This document shows, one piece after another, positions 1 through 9,916 of a stretch of DNA of 57,643 bases. The notes under the pieces are model-generated. The model ran no database searches and had not been told where the DNA came from. It was given only the letters and a program-made list of their open reading frames with translations. A program made the position numbers and the translations under genes. Each line of letters opens with the position of its first letter. Position 1 is the stretch's first letter. The stretch comes from Xanthobacteraceae bacterium (GTDB taxonomy: Bacteria; Pseudomonadota; Alphaproteobacteria; Rhizobiales; Xanthobacteraceae). The stretch is from NCBI GenBank assembly GCA_022844485.1, contig JALHLQ010000024.1, forward strand, positions 1-57,643, in the 5' to 3' direction.

Positions 1-1
1 G

Positions 2-109
2 CATCTCTACAATCACCACAGGCCGCACGGAGCCCTTGCCGGCCTCACGCCCTCCGAGTACCTCAAACGACGCCGAGCCAACGAGACCCCCGCGTCTCAT
101 ATGTGCTGA
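2..109 (+). CDS. IS3-like transposase, C-terminal fragment (partial at window edge)
   Basis: An open frame enters from the left edge and ends with TGA after about 35 codons. It contains YNHHRPHGALAGLTPSEYL, the typical C-terminal end of the DDE integrase core of IS3/IS481-type transposases, where the usual form is YNxxRPHxALGGLTPxEY. The catalytic residues would lie left of the window. The frame ends 47 bases before tRNA-Val. No convincing terminal inverted repeat can be seen between the stop and the tRNA, so the element may be decayed or its end unrecognised. Whether it is intact cannot be judged from this tail. Confidence 0.75.
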   Translation, partial: HLYNHHRPHGALAGLTPSEYLKRRRANETPASHMC

Positions 110-156
110 GCCCGGACAAAGACTTGCGTTTTCAGGCGTGCAGGAGATAAAGGGCA

Positions 157-232
157 GGGCGGTTAGCTCAGCTGGTAGAGCATCTCGTTTACACCGAGAG
201 GGTCGGCGGTTCGAGCCCGTCACCGCCCACCA
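157..232 (+). tRNA. tRNA-Val (anticodon TAC)
   Basis: A full cloverleaf can be drawn. The 7-bp acceptor stem is GGGCGGT with ACCGCCC, the D-arm contains AGCTCAGCTGGTAGAG, the anticodon stem TCTCG/CGAGA holds the loop TTTACAC (anticodon TAC, valine), and the T-arm contains GGTTCGAGCC. The 3' CCA is encoded at 230-232. The gene stands alone, between a transposase fragment and a hairpin. Confidence 0.97.
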
Positions 233-273
233 ACAGACATCCGTGGTCCTGGTAAACCGCGATCTCCGCAATC

Positions 274-312
274 GAGCCGACCAGGCCGGTTTGCTGGCCG
301 CCCGGTCGGCTC
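274..312. terminator. GC-rich hairpin between tRNA-Val and the HU gene
   Basis: The perfect 9-bp inverted repeat GAGCCGACC (274-282) and GGTCGGCTC (304-312) encloses 21 bases that can pair further (GGCC with GGCC). It lies in the convergent gap between tRNA-Val and the end of the HU gene, where a bidirectional terminator is expected. Neither strand has a clear T-run after the stem, so termination is inferred from stem strength and position. Confidence 0.55.
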
Positions 313-325
313 CTCTGCGCCGGGG

Positions 326-625
326 TCAGATCGATTCCTTCAGTTCCTTCGACGCACGGAACGCGACCTTCTTGCTCGCCTTGATCTTGATCGGCTCGCC
401 GGTCGCCGGATTGCGCCCCATGCGGGCGGCGCGCTTGCGAACCTGAAGAATCCCGAGCCCGCCGATGCGGATGCGATCGCCTTTCTTCAAATGCTTGACC
501 AAGAGTCCGATCATGTCGTCGAGGATCGTGGTTGTCTGCTTCTTCGGAAGCTCGTGGCTTTCGGCCAGAGCGGCCGCAATATGCTTGAGGGTGACGGTGG
601 ATTGGGTCGCTGATTTAGCCGGCAT
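326..625 (-). CDS. HU/IHF-family DNA-binding protein
   Basis: The 99-residue product belongs to the bacterial HU/IHF histone-like family, dimeric proteins that bend and compact DNA in the nucleoid. The C-terminal half carries the family signature region with GRNPATGEPIKIKASK (beta-arm to helix) and the central IGGLGILQVRKRAARMGRNP; the family pattern is normally GFGxFxVxxRxARxGRNP. The N-terminal 14 residues are slightly longer than in typical HU (about 90 aa). The ATG at 625 is preferred over an upstream in-frame codon at 664 because AGAGGAG lies just before it. The gene is monocistronic and convergent with tRNA-Val. Whether it is HU proper or a divergent paralogue cannot be settled here, since phenylalanine is replaced by leucine in the GFG motif. 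Confidence 0.9.
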   Translation of the reverse strand: MPAKSATQSTVTLKHIAAALAESHELPKKQTTTILDDMIGLLVKHLKKGDRIRIGGLGILQVRKRAARMGRNPATGEPIKIKASKKVAFRASKELKESI

Positions 626-781
626 TGCATGCTCCTCTTTCAAAAACCCCTGGGACACGGGCACTTCCCGCCCCTTATACGATTCTCTGCAGGTTTGACT
701 ATCGCAGAAAACGCCGAATTGTGTGGTTTTTTTGCTTGTCCGGAGCTTTTTGTGCCTGTGGGATGCGGCTTTCCGTGTCGC

Positions 782-810
782 TTGACTTCACCAAGGGTGG
801 GTCGTATCTG
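782..810 (+). promoter_or_regulatory. Promoter of tRNA-Asp
   Basis: A -35 box TTGACT (782-787) is followed after exactly 17 bases by the -10 box TATCTG (805-810). Transcription would start near 817, about 30 bases before the mature tRNA 5' end. This is inferred from consensus and spacing. The rest of 626-847 shows no gene. Confidence 0.65.
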
Positions 811-847
811 ACGAAAACCGGTGCAGCGAGCGCGTCGCGCGGCCTCC

Positions 848-924
848 GGGGGCGTAGCTCAGTTGGTTAGAGCGTCGGCCTGTCACGCCGAAGGTCGCGG
901 GTTCGAGTCCCGTCGCTCCCGCCA
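848..924 (+). tRNA. tRNA-Asp (anticodon GTC)
   Basis: The cloverleaf has the acceptor stem GGGGGCG paired with CGCTCCC (one G-U pair), a D-arm with AGCTCAGTTGGTTAGAG, the anticodon stem TCGGC/GCCGA holding CTGTCAC (anticodon GTC, aspartate), and the T-arm GCGGGTTCGAGTCCCGT. CCA is encoded at 922-924. A small hairpin at 957-972 (GAGCCG, loop GAGT, CGGCTC) lies 32 bases downstream and might end the transcript. Confidence 0.97.
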
Positions 925-1087
925 TGTCGGGAAGAAATCTCCAGAAGTCCTGAGCTGAGCCGGAGTCGGCTCGGTTGGCTGCGCCCCAACGTCGCGGCGT
1001 ATTTTTTCGCACGCGTACCACCACGAAGGCCGAGGGAAAGCTGTCTTGCAGACACACCGGCGGCGAAAAACGCAAGGATGCGTCGGA

Positions 1088-1125
1088 ACGCTTACTTGCC
1101 ACGCTTTTGGCCCTGCGGTAAGCGT
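1088..1125. promoter_or_regulatory. Inverted repeat and weak promoter in the nuoA upstream gap
   Basis: The 300-base gap from tRNA-Asp to nuoA holds no convincing gene. Its main structure is a perfect 8-bp inverted repeat, ACGCTTAC (1088-1095) and GTAAGCGT (1118-1125), separated by 22 bases. Inside it, TTGCCA (1096-1101) followed after 17 bases by TAAGCG (1119-1124) could be a weak promoter for the nuo operon. The repeat could be an operator over that promoter or simply a hairpin after the tRNA; the sequence does not decide. Confidence 0.35.
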
Positions 1126-1224
1126 CACACGCACCTCCGCACCCGGTGGACGACTCCGGACGCACTGTCCAGAGGCGCGATAACAGATGCTGCCTAGAGA
1201 GGCAGTCGCGCTGACGAGGATGCG

Positions 1225-1590
1225 ATGAACGAACTGGTCCTGGACTACTTGCCCCTCGTTGTCTTCGTCGGCGTCGCCCTCGTGATCGGTCTTGGGTTGC
1301 TCGTGGCGCCGTTCCTAGTGGCCTACAAGAACCCCGATCCAGAAAAGCTTTCGGCCTACGAGTGCGGATTCAACGCCTTCGACGATGCCCGCATGCGGTT
1401 CGACGTGCGCTTCTATCTCGTTGCGATCCTGTTCATCATTTTCGATCTCGAGGTGGCTTTTCTGTTTCCCTGGGCCGTGGCGTTCGGCGAACTCGGCGCC
1501 TTCGGGTTCTGGTCGATGATGGTTTTCCTTGCCGTGCTGACCGTCGGCTTTATCTACGAGTGGAGAAAAGGAGCCCTGGAATGGGATTGA
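1225..1590 (+). CDS. nuoA: NADH-quinone oxidoreductase subunit A
   Basis: NuoA (ND3 homologue) is a small membrane-arm subunit of respiratory complex I, sited near the quinone chamber. The 121-residue product has three membrane spans (about 9-33, 62-83 and 92-112) and the conserved loop motif [20 protein letters not shown] at 45-64, including the Cys of the ND3 loop. Length is normal. The ATG is preceded by GAGGA. It opens the nuo operon, and its last 10 bases overlap the start of nuoB, so the two are probably translationally coupled. Confidence 0.97.
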   Translation: MNELVLDYLPLVVFVGVALVIGLGLLVAPFLVAYKNPDPEKLSAYECGFNAFDDARMRFDVRFYLVAILFIIFDLEVAFLFPWAVAFGELGAFGFWSMMVFLAVLTVGFIYEWRKGALEWD

Positions 1591-2159
1591 CGGCAGAGCG
1601 CACGCTCGTTGCGCCGGCTCCGACGGGAATCATCGATCCGCGAACCGGCAGGCCGGTCGGACAGATGGACCCGTTTTTCGTCGACCTGAATAACGAACTC
1701 GCAGACAAGGGCTTCCTCGTCACCGCGACGGACGATCTCGTCACATGGGCGCGCACCGGTTCGCTGATGTGGATGACCTTCGGACTCGCGTGCTGTGCCA
1801 TCGAGATGATGCAGATGTCGATGCCGCGCTACGACGTGGAGCGGTTCGGCTTCGCTCCGCGCGCAAGCCCCCGGCAGTCGGACGTGATCATCGTGGCCGG
1901 CACCCTCACGAACAAAATGGCCCCGGCCTTCCGGAAGGTCTACGACCAGATGCCCGAACCGCGCTACGTGATCTCGATGGGATCCTGCGCCAACGGGGGC
2001 GGATACTACTATTATTCGTATTCGGTGGTGCGCGGTTGCGACCGTATTGTGCCGGTCGATATCTACGTGCCCGGATGTCCGCCATCAGCCGAAGCGCTGC
2101 TTTATGGAGTGCTCCTGCTGCAGAAAAAAATCCGCCGCACCGGTACGATCGAGCGGTGA
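1581..2159 (+). CDS. nuoB: NADH-quinone oxidoreductase subunit B
   Basis: NuoB (PSST) carries the last iron-sulfur cluster, N2, which passes electrons to quinone in complex I. The product is 192 residues. Cluster ligands are visible as the adjacent pair Cys71-Cys72 ([10 protein letters not shown]), Cys136 ([10 protein letters not shown]) and Cys166 (VPGCPPSAE). The ATG at 1581 lies inside the end of nuoA, with AAAAGGAG just upstream, and fits the family N-terminus; a longer frame upstream only shadows nuoA. It is followed by nuoC after 8 bases. Confidence 0.97.
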   Translation: MGLTAERTLVAPAPTGIIDPRTGRPVGQMDPFFVDLNNELADKGFLVTATDDLVTWARTGSLMWMTFGLACCAIEMMQMSMPRYDVERFGFAPRASPRQSDVIIVAGTLTNKMAPAFRKVYDQMPEPRYVISMGSCANGGGYYYYSYSVVRGCDRIVPVDIYVPGCPPSAEALLYGVLLLQKKIRRTGTIER

Positions 2160-2167
2160 GGGGCGAG

Positions 2168-2779
2168 ATGGACGAAACCCTCAACGAGCTCGGCGAGACC
2201 ATCGCCGCCGGCCTGCCGGGGGCGGTAACTGGCTACGATGTGAAATTCGGAGAGCTCACGGTTTTTGGCGATGCGGCGCAAATCGTCCGGATCGTGAAGT
2301 TCCTGCGCGACGACCCGAGCTGCCAGTTCTGGTGCATCATCGATGTGACTGCCGTGGACTGGCCGGGGCGTCAGAAGCGGTTCGACGTCGTCTATCACCT
2401 GTTGTCGCCGAAGCAGAATCAGCGGGTGCGCGTGAAGGTGCAAATCGACGAGATCACGCCCGTGCCCTCGATCGTCGACGTTTTTCCGGGAGCGAACTGG
2501 TTCGAGCGGGAGGCCTATGATCTCTATGGTGTGTTCTTCACCGGCCATCCGGATCTAAGGCGCCTGCTGACCGATTACGGTTTCGAAGGCCATCCGCTTC
2601 GCAAGGACTTCCCTCTCACCGGCTATGTGGAGGTCTATTACGACGACGAGCAGAAGCGGGTCGCGAGCCGGCCCGTGAGGCTCGCGCAGGAATTCCGCAA
2701 CTTCGACTTTCTCTCGCCTTGGGAAGGCACCGATTATGTGCTGCCTGGCGACGAGAAATCTTCGGACAAGAAGTATTGA
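2168..2779 (+). CDS. nuoC: NADH-quinone oxidoreductase subunit C
   Basis: NuoC (30-kDa subunit) is part of the peripheral hydrophilic arm of complex I and packs against NuoD. The 203-residue product has the family motif [20 protein letters not shown] and the C-terminal [12 protein letters not shown] block. It is separate from nuoD, unlike the fused nuoCD of enterobacteria, which is the normal alphaproteobacterial arrangement. The start at 2168 has GAGGGGCG upstream; an extension back to 1745 would run through nuoB and is rejected. Confidence 0.97.
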   Translation: MDETLNELGETIAAGLPGAVTGYDVKFGELTVFGDAAQIVRIVKFLRDDPSCQFWCIIDVTAVDWPGRQKRFDVVYHLLSPKQNQRVRVKVQIDEITPVPSIVDVFPGANWFEREAYDLYGVFFTGHPDLRRLLTDYGFEGHPLRKDFPLTGYVEVYYDDEQKRVASRPVRLAQEFRNFDFLSPWEGTDYVLPGDEKSSDKKY

Positions 2780-2781
2780 GA

Positions 2782-3972
2782 ATGGGCGAGCACGACGTCC
2801 GTAATTTCACGATCAACTTCGGGCCGCAGCACCCCGCGGCGCACGGCGTGCTGCGACTTGTCATCGAACTCGACGGCGAGATCGTCGAACGCGTCGATCC
2901 ACATATCGGGCTGCTCCATCGGGGCACCGAGAAATTGATCGAATACAAGACCTATTTGCAGGCGATTCCTTATTTCGACCGGCTCGACTACGTCGCTCCG
3001 ATGACGCAGGAGCACGCCTTCTGCCTTGCCGTTGAGCGTCTGCTCGGGCTCGAGGTTCCTAAGCGCGGACAGCTGATCCGCGTGCTCTATTCCGAGATCA
3101 GCCGAATTCTCTCGCATCTCCTCAACGTCACCACGCAAGCGATGGATGTCGGAGCGCTGACGCCGCCGCTTTGGGGCTTTGAAGAGCGCGAGAAGCTGAT
3201 GGTGTTCTATGAGCATGCGTCCGGCAGTCGGATGCACGCCAACTACTTCCGGGTCGGCGGCGTTCACCAGGACCTGCCGACGAAGCTGATCGACGATATC
3301 TATCAGTGGTGCGATCCGTTCGTGAAGGTCGTGGACGACATCGATGCGCTTTTGAGCGAGAACCGCATCTTCAAGCAGCGCAATGTCGACATCGGCATCA
3401 TCACGGCCGACGAGGCCTGGGCCTGGGGGTTGTCGGGCGTGAATGTGCGAAGCACGGGCGCAGCCTGGGACCTCCGGCGCGCCCAACCCTACGAATGCTA
3501 TTCGGAGCTCGAATTCGACATTCCGGTGGGCAAGAACGGCGACTGCTACGATCGTTACCACCTTCGCATGGAAGAGATGCGGCAGTCGGCTCACATCATG
3601 AAGCAATGCGTCGAGAAGCTCAGGTTGCCGGAAGGGCAGGGGCCGGTCTCGACCGAGGACAACAAGGTGGTTCCTCCGAATCGAGGCGAGATGAAGCGTT
3701 CGATGGAGGCGCTCATCCACCACTTCAAGCTCTACACTGAAGGCTTCCACGTGCCGCCGGGCGAAGTCTATGCGGCGGTCGAGGCGCCGAAGGGGGAATT
3801 CGGCGTCTATCTGATCGCGGACGGCACCAACAAACCTTACAAGTGCAAGATCCGCGCGCCGGGTTTCACAAATCTGCAGGCGATCAACCTGGTCGCGCCG
3901 GGTCATCTGCTGGCCGATGTGCCGGCGCTGATCGGCTCGTTCGACTTCGTGTTTGGGGAGGTGGATCGTTAA
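2782..3972 (+). CDS. nuoD: NADH-quinone oxidoreductase subunit D
   Basis: NuoD (49-kDa subunit) forms the quinone-binding pocket with NuoB. The 396-residue product begins with the family-typical [19 protein letters not shown] and holds [18 protein letters not shown], the His-containing quinone-site loop. The length is normal for a stand-alone NuoD. The ATG lies two bases after the nuoC stop. Its TAA overlaps the nuoE ATG by one base (TAATG). Confidence 0.97.
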   Translation: MGEHDVRNFTINFGPQHPAAHGVLRLVIELDGEIVERVDPHIGLLHRGTEKLIEYKTYLQAIPYFDRLDYVAPMTQEHAFCLAVERLLGLEVPKRGQLIRVLYSEISRILSHLLNVTTQAMDVGALTPPLWGFEEREKLMVFYEHASGSRMHANYFRVGGVHQDLPTKLIDDIYQWCDPFVKVVDDIDALLSENRIFKQRNVDIGIITADEAWAWGLSGVNVRSTGAAWDLRRAQPYECYSELEFDIPVGKNGDCYDRYHLRMEEMRQSAHIMKQCVEKLRLPEGQGPVSTEDNKVVPPNRGEMKRSMEALIHHFKLYTEGFHVPPGEVYAAVEAPKGEFGVYLIADGTNKPYKCKIRAPGFTNLQAINLVAPGHLLADVPALIGSFDFVFGEVDR

Positions 3973-4577
3973 TGGCCGTCCGTCGACTAGCCGAAAAGCA
4001 GCCTGAGCGTTTTGCCTTCACCGCGGAGAACGCCGCTTGGGCGAAGCAGCAGATCGCAAAATATCCCGAAGGTCGCGAAGCCTCGGCCATCATCCCGCTG
4101 TTGTGGCGGGCGCAGGAGCAGTCCGGCGGCTGGCTGCCGAAGAAGGCGATCGAGCATGTCGCGGATTTCCTTGCGATGCCCTACATCCGGGCGCTCGAAG
4201 TCGCGACGTTCTACACGATGTTCAATCTCGAGCCGGTCGGGAAATTTCATGTGCAGCTTTGCGGCACAACGCCCTGTGAACTGTGCGGTGCCAACGAACT
4301 CAAGAAAGTCTGCCGCCAAAAGATTGGTGAGCCGCATCACGTGACCGCGGATGGCAAATTCTCATGGATCGAGGTGGAGTGTCTTGGCGCTTGCGTGAAT
4401 GCCCCGATGGTGCAGATCAACGCCGATTTCTACGAAGATCTCACAGCCGAGAGCTTTGCGCGCATCCTTGACGAGCTTGCGGCGGGCAGGACGCCGAAGC
4501 CGGGCCCGCAAGTTGACCGGCAGTTCTCCGCTCCCATCGGCGGCCTGACGACGCTCAAAGAGGCAACGAAAGTCTAA
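3972..4577 (+). CDS. nuoE: NADH-quinone oxidoreductase subunit E
   Basis: NuoE (24-kDa subunit) belongs to the NADH dehydrogenase module of complex I and carries the [2Fe-2S] cluster N1a in a thioredoxin-like fold. The 201-residue product shows the ligand set Cys97 and Cys102 (CGTTPC) with Cys137 and Cys141 (CLGAC). The C-terminal 35 residues after the core are proline- and lysine-rich and look like a flexible extension. The start codon overlaps the nuoD stop. Confidence 0.97.
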   Translation: MAVRRLAEKQPERFAFTAENAAWAKQQIAKYPEGREASAIIPLLWRAQEQSGGWLPKKAIEHVADFLAMPYIRALEVATFYTMFNLEPVGKFHVQLCGTTPCELCGANELKKVCRQKIGEPHHVTADGKFSWIEVECLGACVNAPMVQINADFYEDLTAESFARILDELAAGRTPKPGPQVDRQFSAPIGGLTTLKEATKV

Positions 4578-4581
4578 GACG

Positions 4582-5883
4582 ATGCTCGCCGACAGGGACC
4601 GCATCTTCCGCAACCTTTACGGTACCGGTGACTGGGGCCTGGATGGCGCGCGCGCGCGCGGCGCCTGGGACGGCACGAAAGCGATTCTCGAGCGTGGGCG
4701 CGATGCGATCATCAATGAGATGAAGGCGTCGGGCCTGCGCGGACGCGGCGGTGCTGGTTTTCCGACCGGACTGAAATGGTCCTTCATGCCGAAGCAGTCG
4801 GACGGCCGCCCGCACTACCTGGTGGTCAATGCGGACGAGTCCGAACCCGGCACCTGCAAGGACCGCGAGATCATGCGTCATGATCCGCATCTCTTGATCG
4901 AAGGCTGTCTGATCGCAGCCTTCTCGATGGGCGCGCATGTCGGCTACATCTACATCCGCGGCGAGTTCATCCGTGAGCGCGAACGCCTGCAGGCAGCCAT
5001 TGATCAGGCCTACGAGGCCAAGCTGATCGGCAGGGGCAATGTCCACGGCTGGGATTTCGACCTCTACCTCCATCACGGCGCGGGCGCCTATATCTGCGGC
5101 GAGGAAACGGCGCTGCTCGAAAGCCTCGAAGGCAAGAAGGGCATGCCGCGCCTCAAGCCGCCCTTTCCGGCCAATGTCGGCCTTTATGGCTGCCCCACGA
5201 CGGTGAATAACGTGGAGTCGATCGCCGTTGCGCCCGACATCATGCGGCGCGGCGCGGCATGGTTCTCGTCGATCGGTCGCCAGAACAATACCGGGACCAA
5301 GCTCTTCTGTATTTCGGGGCACGTGAACAAGCCCTGCAACGTCGAAGAGGCGATGAGCGTGTCCTTCCGCGAGCTGATTGAGACCCATGCGGGCGGAATC
5401 CGCGGAGGCTGGAACAACCTGCTCGCGGTCATCCCAGGCGGTTCTTCCGTTCCGCTGCTGCCGGCCTCTCAATGCGACGACCTGATCATGGACTTCGACG
5501 CGCTGCGCGATCTGAAGTCGGGGCTTGGCACGGCAGCCGTGATCGTGATGGATAAATCGACCGATGTGGTGCGGGCGATCGCACGCATTGCCTATTTCTA
5601 CAAGCATGAGAGTTGCGGCCAATGCACGCCGTGCCGCGAAGGAACGGGCTGGATGTGGCGCGTCCTCTTGCGCATGGCCGAGGGTCGCGCGCAAAAGCGC
5701 GAGATCGATCTTCTCCTTGAAGTGTCGACGCAGGTGGAAGGCCACACCATCTGCGCGCTCGGCGATGCCGCTGCATGGCCGATCCAGGGGCTGATCCGGC
5801 ACTTCCGTCATGAGATCGAGCGGCGCATCGACGCTTACGCGGTGAACCCGCATCCCGAGCCCGTCATGATCGCCGCGGAGTGA
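4582..5883 (+). CDS. nuoF: NADH-quinone oxidoreductase subunit F
   Basis: NuoF (51-kDa subunit) binds NADH and FMN and is the electron entry point of complex I. The 433-residue product has the FMN/NADH loop [10 protein letters not shown] (54-63), the nucleotide-binding [14 protein letters not shown] block, and the [4Fe-4S] N3 ligands Cys345, Cys348 and Cys351 ([11 protein letters not shown]) plus Cys391 (CALGD). It follows nuoE after 4 bases and precedes nuoG by 9. Confidence 0.98.
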   Translation: MLADRDRIFRNLYGTGDWGLDGARARGAWDGTKAILERGRDAIINEMKASGLRGRGGAGFPTGLKWSFMPKQSDGRPHYLVVNADESEPGTCKDREIMRHDPHLLIEGCLIAAFSMGAHVGYIYIRGEFIRERERLQAAIDQAYEAKLIGRGNVHGWDFDLYLHHGAGAYICGEETALLESLEGKKGMPRLKPPFPANVGLYGCPTTVNNVESIAVAPDIMRRGAAWFSSIGRQNNTGTKLFCISGHVNKPCNVEEAMSVSFRELIETHAGGIRGGWNNLLAVIPGGSSVPLLPASQCDDLIMDFDALRDLKSGLGTAAVIVMDKSTDVVRAIARIAYFYKHESCGQCTPCREGTGWMWRVLLRMAEGRAQKREIDLLLEVSTQVEGHTICALGDAAAWPIQGLIRHFRHEIERRIDAYAVNPHPEPVMIAAE

Positions 5884-5892
5884 AGGAACGAC

Positions 5893-7971
5893 ATGACCAA
5901 GCTCATCGTCGACGGCATTGAAGTAGACATCCCGCCGGAATACACGCTTCTCCAGGCTTGCGAGGCAGCGGGCGCGGAGATCCCGCGTTTTTGCTTCCAT
6001 GAGCGGCTCTCGATCGCCGGCAACTGCCGCATGTGCCTAGTCGAGCTGAAGGGTTCGCCCAAGCCGGTCGCGAGCTGCGCTTGGGCCGTGCGCGATTGCC
6101 GCCCGGGCCCAAATGGCGAGCCGCCGGTCGTCAATACCCGCACGCCGCTGGTCAAGAAGGCGCGCGAAGGCGTGATGGAATTCCTGTTGATCAATCATCC
6201 GCTGGATTGCCCGATCTGCGATCAGGGCGGGGAATGCGATCTGCAGGATCAGGCGATGGCCTACGGGGTCGACTCCAGCCGCTTCCACGAGAACAAACGA
6301 GCGGTTGAGGACAAATATCTCGGCCCGCTCGTCAACACGACCATGACGCGCTGCATCCACTGCACGCGTTGCGTCCGCTTCGCGACCGAGGTCGCCGGCG
6401 TACCCGAGCTGGGGGCCATCGGGCGCGGCGAGGATATGGAGATCACGACCTATCTCGAGCACGCGATGACGTCAGAGCTGCAGGGCAATGTGGTCGACCT
6501 TTGCCCCGTCGGCGCGCTGACCAACAAGCCTTACTCGTTCACCGCGCGTCCGTGGGAACTGAACAAGACGGAATCGATCGACGTCATGGATGCGCTTGGC
6601 TCCGCCATCCGCGTCGATTCACGCGGGCGCGAGGTGATGCGGATCCTTCCGCGGCTGAACGAGGACGTCAACGAAGAGTGGATCTCCGATAAGACGCGGC
6701 ATGTGGTCGACGGCTTGCGGGTGCAGCGGCTTGACCAGCCCTATGTTCGCGACGGCAGCCGGCTGATTCCGACAAGCTGGAGACAGGCCTTCAACGCCAT
6801 CGCGCGCAAGATGAAGACCACGAAGCCGGAGCGCATCGGTGCCCTTGTCGGCGACCTTGCAAGCGTGGAGGAGGCTTTCGCGCTCAAGGACCTGATGACG
6901 CGTCTCGGAGTCAAGAACATCGATTGCCGCCAGGACGGAACGGCGCTCGACCCGAGGGCCGGTCGCGCCAGCTATATTTTCAACGCGACCATCGCCGGTA
7001 TCGAGCAGGCGGATGTCCTCATCATTGTCGGCTCGAACCCGCGCAAGGAGGCGCCGGTTCTCAACGCCCGCATCCGCAAGCGCTGGCGCGCCGGCAAGTT
7101 TCCGGTCGCGGTGATTGGGGAGAGGATCGATCTCACTTATCCCTACGATTATCTCGGCGCGGGAGCGGAGACGCTGGCGGAACTCGCCGCCGGCCGGGGC
7201 AAGTTCGCGGATGCCCTCAACAAGGCCGAGCGCCCGCTTCTGATCGTCGGTCAGGGCGCGCTTGCGCGGCCGGACGGGGCGGCTATTGCGTCCGCGGCAG
7301 CGAAGCTTGCGGTCGCGTGCGGAGCGGTCAAGGACGGCTGGAACGGCTACTCGGTCCTGCACACGGCCGCTTCGCGGGTGGGCGCGCTCGACATCGGCTG
7401 TGTGCCGGCCGAGGGCGGACGCAATGCGACCGAGATGGTCAAGGCCGGCGCGCTCGAAATCGCGTTCTTGCTCGGTGCCGACGAGATCGACGTCGCCCCT
7501 GGCGCTTTCGTGGTCTACATCGGCACGCATGGCGATCGCGGCGCGCACCGCGCCGATGTCATTCTTCCGGCGGCGACCTACACCGAAAAGCCGGGCATCT
7601 ACGTCAATACCGAGGGACGCGTGCAGATGGCGACGCGCGCCAACTTCCCGCCCGGGGACGCGCGCGAGGACTGGGCAATTCTCCGTGCGCTATCGGACGT
7701 ACTTGGACACCGTCTTCCCTACGATTCGCTCGGCGCGCTGCGTGCGGCGATGTTCAAGGCACACCCGAATCTGCAGCGGATCGGCGAGGTTGCGGCCGGT
7801 AATGCCGACGACATTCGCAAGCTCGCAAACGCGGGTGGCGCGCCGGACAAGGCCGCCTTCCGCTCACCGATTGCGAACTTCTACATGACCAACCCGATCG
7901 CCCGCGCGTCCGCGGTCATGGCCGAGTGCTCAAAACTCGCACACCGGCACCACGCGACCGCAGCGGAGTAG
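5893..7971 (+). CDS. nuoG: NADH-quinone oxidoreductase subunit G
   Basis: NuoG (75-kDa subunit) relays electrons through several clusters in the peripheral arm. In the 692-residue product the N-terminal ferredoxin domain has Cys34, Cys45, Cys48 and Cys62 for [2Fe-2S] N1b. His102, Cys106, Cys109 and Cys115 bind N5, and Cys154, Cys157, Cys160 and Cys204 bind N4. The rest is the molybdopterin-oxidoreductase-like fold, which is inactive in complex I. The extra N7 cysteine motif of some NuoG proteins is not seen, as expected for alphaproteobacteria. Confidence 0.98.
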   Translation: MTKLIVDGIEVDIPPEYTLLQACEAAGAEIPRFCFHERLSIAGNCRMCLVELKGSPKPVASCAWAVRDCRPGPNGEPPVVNTRTPLVKKAREGVMEFLLINHPLDCPICDQGGECDLQDQAMAYGVDSSRFHENKRAVEDKYLGPLVNTTMTRCIHCTRCVRFATEVAGVPELGAIGRGEDMEITTYLEHAMTSELQGNVVDLCPVGALTNKPYSFTARPWELNKTESIDVMDALGSAIRVDSRGREVMRILPRLNEDVNEEWISDKTRHVVDGLRVQRLDQPYVRDGSRLIPTSWRQAFNAIARKMKTTKPERIGALVGDLASVEEAFALKDLMTRLGVKNIDCRQDGTALDPRAGRASYIFNATIAGIEQADVLIIVGSNPRKEAPVLNARIRKRWRAGKFPVAVIGERIDLTYPYDYLGAGAETLAELAAGRGKFADALNKAERPLLIVGQGALARPDGAAIASAAAKLAVACGAVKDGWNGYSVLHTAASRVGALDIGCVPAEGGRNATEMVKAGALEIAFLLGADEIDVAPGAFVVYIGTHGDRGAHRADVILPAATYTEKPGIYVNTEGRVQMATRANFPPGDAREDWAILRALSDVLGHRLPYDSLGALRAAMFKAHPNLQRIGEVAAGNADDIRKLANAGGAPDKAAFRSPIANFYMTNPIARASAVMAECSKLAHRHHATAAE

Positions 7972-7978
7972 CAGCACG

Positions 7979-9010
7979 ATGACCTGGACCGATATATGGT
8001 GGACATATCTCTGGCCCCTCGCGATCATGCTTGGGCAGAGCGCGTTGCTGCTCATGGTTCTGCTCACGGTCATCGCCTACGTACTCTATGCGGACCGCAA
8101 GATCTGGGCAGCGGTGCAGATTCGGCGCGGCCCGAACGTGGTTGGCCCGTGGGGGCTGCTGCAATCCTTCGCCGATCTCCTGAAGTTCGTGTTGAAGGAA
8201 CCAACCATTCCCTCAGGCGCCAACAAGGGCCTGTTTCTTCTCGCGCCGCTGATGGCCTGCGTTCTTGCGCTCGCCGCCTGGGCAGTGATTCCAGTGAATG
8301 CGGGCTGGGTGATTGCCGACATCAATGTCGGGATCCTCTTTGTTTTCGCGATTTCCTCGCTCAGCGTCTACGGCATCATCATCGGCGGCTGGGCGTCGAA
8401 TTCGAAGTATCCCTTTCTGTCCGCTCTCCGCTCGGCGGCGCAGATGGTGTCCTATGAGGTCTCGATCGGCTTCGTGATCATCACCGTGCTCTTGCTGGTC
8501 GGTTCGCTCAACCTGTCCGACATCGTCGAGGCGCAGAACGGCCCTTGGGGTCTGTTCCAGTGGTTTTGGCTGCCGTTGCTGCCGATGTTCGGGATCTTCT
8601 TCATCTCGGCACTGGCCGAGACGAATCGTCCGCCCTTCGACATCGTCGAGGCCGAGTCGGAGCTCGTCGCGGGCTTCATGGTCGAGTACGGCTCGACTCC
8701 CTACATGCTCTTTATGCTTGGCGAGTACGCGGCGATCATGACCATGTGCGCGCTTTGCACCATTCTCTTCCTGGGAGGCTGGCTGCCGCCCTTTCCGGTC
8801 GCGCCATTCACCTGGGTGCCGGGTGCGGTCTGGTTCACACTCAAGGTGCTCGCGGTCTTCTTCATGTTTGCGATGGTGAAGGCCTTTGTTCCCCGCTATC
8901 GCTACGACCAGCTCATGCGCCTGGGCTGGAAAGTGTTCCTGCCGCTCTCGCTCGCCATGGTGGTGATTGTCGCGGCGGTGTTGCAGTTCACGGGCTATGC
9001 GCCGAGGTGA
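7979..9010 (+). CDS. nuoH: NADH-quinone oxidoreductase subunit H
   Basis: NuoH (ND1) is the membrane subunit linking the peripheral arm to the proton-pumping arm and forms part of the quinone tunnel. The 343-residue, strongly hydrophobic product has about eight spans. It carries the family motifs [20 protein letters not shown] near the N-terminus and [20 protein letters not shown] in the middle, whose acidic loop faces the quinone site. Length is normal. Confidence 0.98.
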   Translation: MTWTDIWWTYLWPLAIMLGQSALLLMVLLTVIAYVLYADRKIWAAVQIRRGPNVVGPWGLLQSFADLLKFVLKEPTIPSGANKGLFLLAPLMACVLALAAWAVIPVNAGWVIADINVGILFVFAISSLSVYGIIIGGWASNSKYPFLSALRSAAQMVSYEVSIGFVIITVLLLVGSLNLSDIVEAQNGPWGLFQWFWLPLLPMFGIFFISALAETNRPPFDIVEAESELVAGFMVEYGSTPYMLFMLGEYAAIMTMCALCTILFLGGWLPPFPVAPFTWVPGAVWFTLKVLAVFFMFAMVKAFVPRYRYDQLMRLGWKVFLPLSLAMVVIVAAVLQFTGYAPR

Positions 9011-9024
9011 GGTGATGAAGGCCC

Positions 9025-9267
9025 ATGCAGCTCTCGCTCGCGGGACTATTGGGGGCGTTCGCCGGTCTGGTTATTGGGCTGTTGAACTACGCGGCCATTA
9101 TCTCTATCGCCGAGCGGCGGCTTCGAGCCCTCGACCGATCGAGCTCCGCAGCGGAACGCGCGGAGTTCGAACGCAAGATCGTCATGATGCGCAAGGTCAT
9201 CCTTGCCATCGACGTGGTGACGTTTCCGCTGGTCGGCTACTGGTTCGGCCGGACGATCGGCGGATAA
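9025..9267 (+). CDS. Small two-span membrane protein within the nuo operon
   Basis: An 80-residue ORF fills the gap between nuoH and nuoI. It has two predicted membrane spans (about 6-27 and 57-77) joined by a charged loop rich in Arg and Glu (28-56, with ERRLRAL and ERAEFERKI). It resembles no standard complex I subunit. I recall small hypothetical proteins at this position in other Hyphomicrobiales nuo operons, but no function. Its place suggests a complex I accessory or assembly role, which is inference. An ATG at 9015 in another frame is not used. The start is 14 bases after the nuoH stop, with GGTGATGAAGG upstream. Confidence 0.75.
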   Translation: MQLSLAGLLGAFAGLVIGLLNYAAIISIAERRLRALDRSSSAAERAEFERKIVMMRKVILAIDVVTFPLVGYWFGRTIGG

Positions 9268-9307
9268 CTGAGGGTATGCGCGACGTCGTCGCGCGAGAGG
9301 TGACGAG

Positions 9308-9796
9308 ATGAGGCTTGATCAAGCCGCCAAATCGCTCTTCCTGAAGGAGTTCGTCCAGGCCTTCTTCCTGTCGATGCGCTACTTCTTCAAACCGAAGGCG
9401 ACGCTCAACTATCCTTTCGAGAAGGGACCGATTTCACCACGCTTTCGCGGCGAACACGCGCTTCGCCGCTATCCCAACGGGGAAGAGCGCTGCATCGCCT
9501 GCAAGCTGTGCGAGGCCATCTGCCCTGCGCAGGCGATCACGATCGAAGCGGGACCGCGCCGAAACGATGGGACGCGGCGGACGACGCGCTACGACATCGA
9601 CATGGTGAAATGCATTTATTGCGGTTACTGCCAGGAAGCCTGCCCGGTGGACGCCATTGTCGAGGGGCCGAATTTCGAGTTCGCGACCGAGACGCGGGAA
9701 GAGCTTTACTTCGACAAAGACAAACTGCTCGCCAACGGGGACCGGTGGGAGCGGGAGATAGCGAGAAACATGGACATGGACGCGCCCTACCGCTGA
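9308..9796 (+). CDS. nuoI: NADH-quinone oxidoreductase subunit I
   Basis: NuoI (TYKY) is an 8Fe ferredoxin-like subunit carrying clusters N6a and N6b at the junction of the peripheral arm and the membrane. The 162-residue product has two CxxCxxCxxxCP motifs: Cys62, 65, 68, 72 ([13 protein letters not shown]) and Cys102, 105, 108, 112 ([13 protein letters not shown]). An amphipathic N-terminal helix (about 10-27) precedes them. The start has GAGAGGTGACGAG upstream. A 120-base gap follows it, the longest in the nuo cluster, with no gene seen. Confidence 0.98.
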   Translation: MRLDQAAKSLFLKEFVQAFFLSMRYFFKPKATLNYPFEKGPISPRFRGEHALRRYPNGEERCIACKLCEAICPAQAITIEAGPRRNDGTRRTTRYDIDMVKCIYCGYCQEACPVDAIVEGPNFEFATETREELYFDKDKLLANGDRWEREIARNMDMDAPYR

Positions 9797-9916
9797 ACGG
9801 GGGGTGAGGCGGCAATAAGGGTCATACCGATAGACGAAGCTGCAGTATGGCGCTAGGAACCGGCAGGCCTACGCCGCGTACGTCGGCGGGGGTTCGCTGT
9901 TGGGGCAGGACTGGGG

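Noticed and set aside
124..152. TTGCGT-N17-ATAAAG as a tRNA-Val promoter
   Set aside because: The predicted start would fall inside the mature tRNA at about 160, so it cannot drive this tRNA.
2734..3906. Minus-strand open frame (390 codons) opposite nuoD
   Set aside because: Antisense shadow of a well-supported gene, with no recognisable domain.
4555..6000. Long minus-strand open frame (481 codons) across nuoF
   Set aside because: It is fully antisense to nuoF, whose FMN and [4Fe-4S] motifs are intact. Its composition (rich in Arg, His, Asp) is typical of shadow frames in GC-rich DNA.
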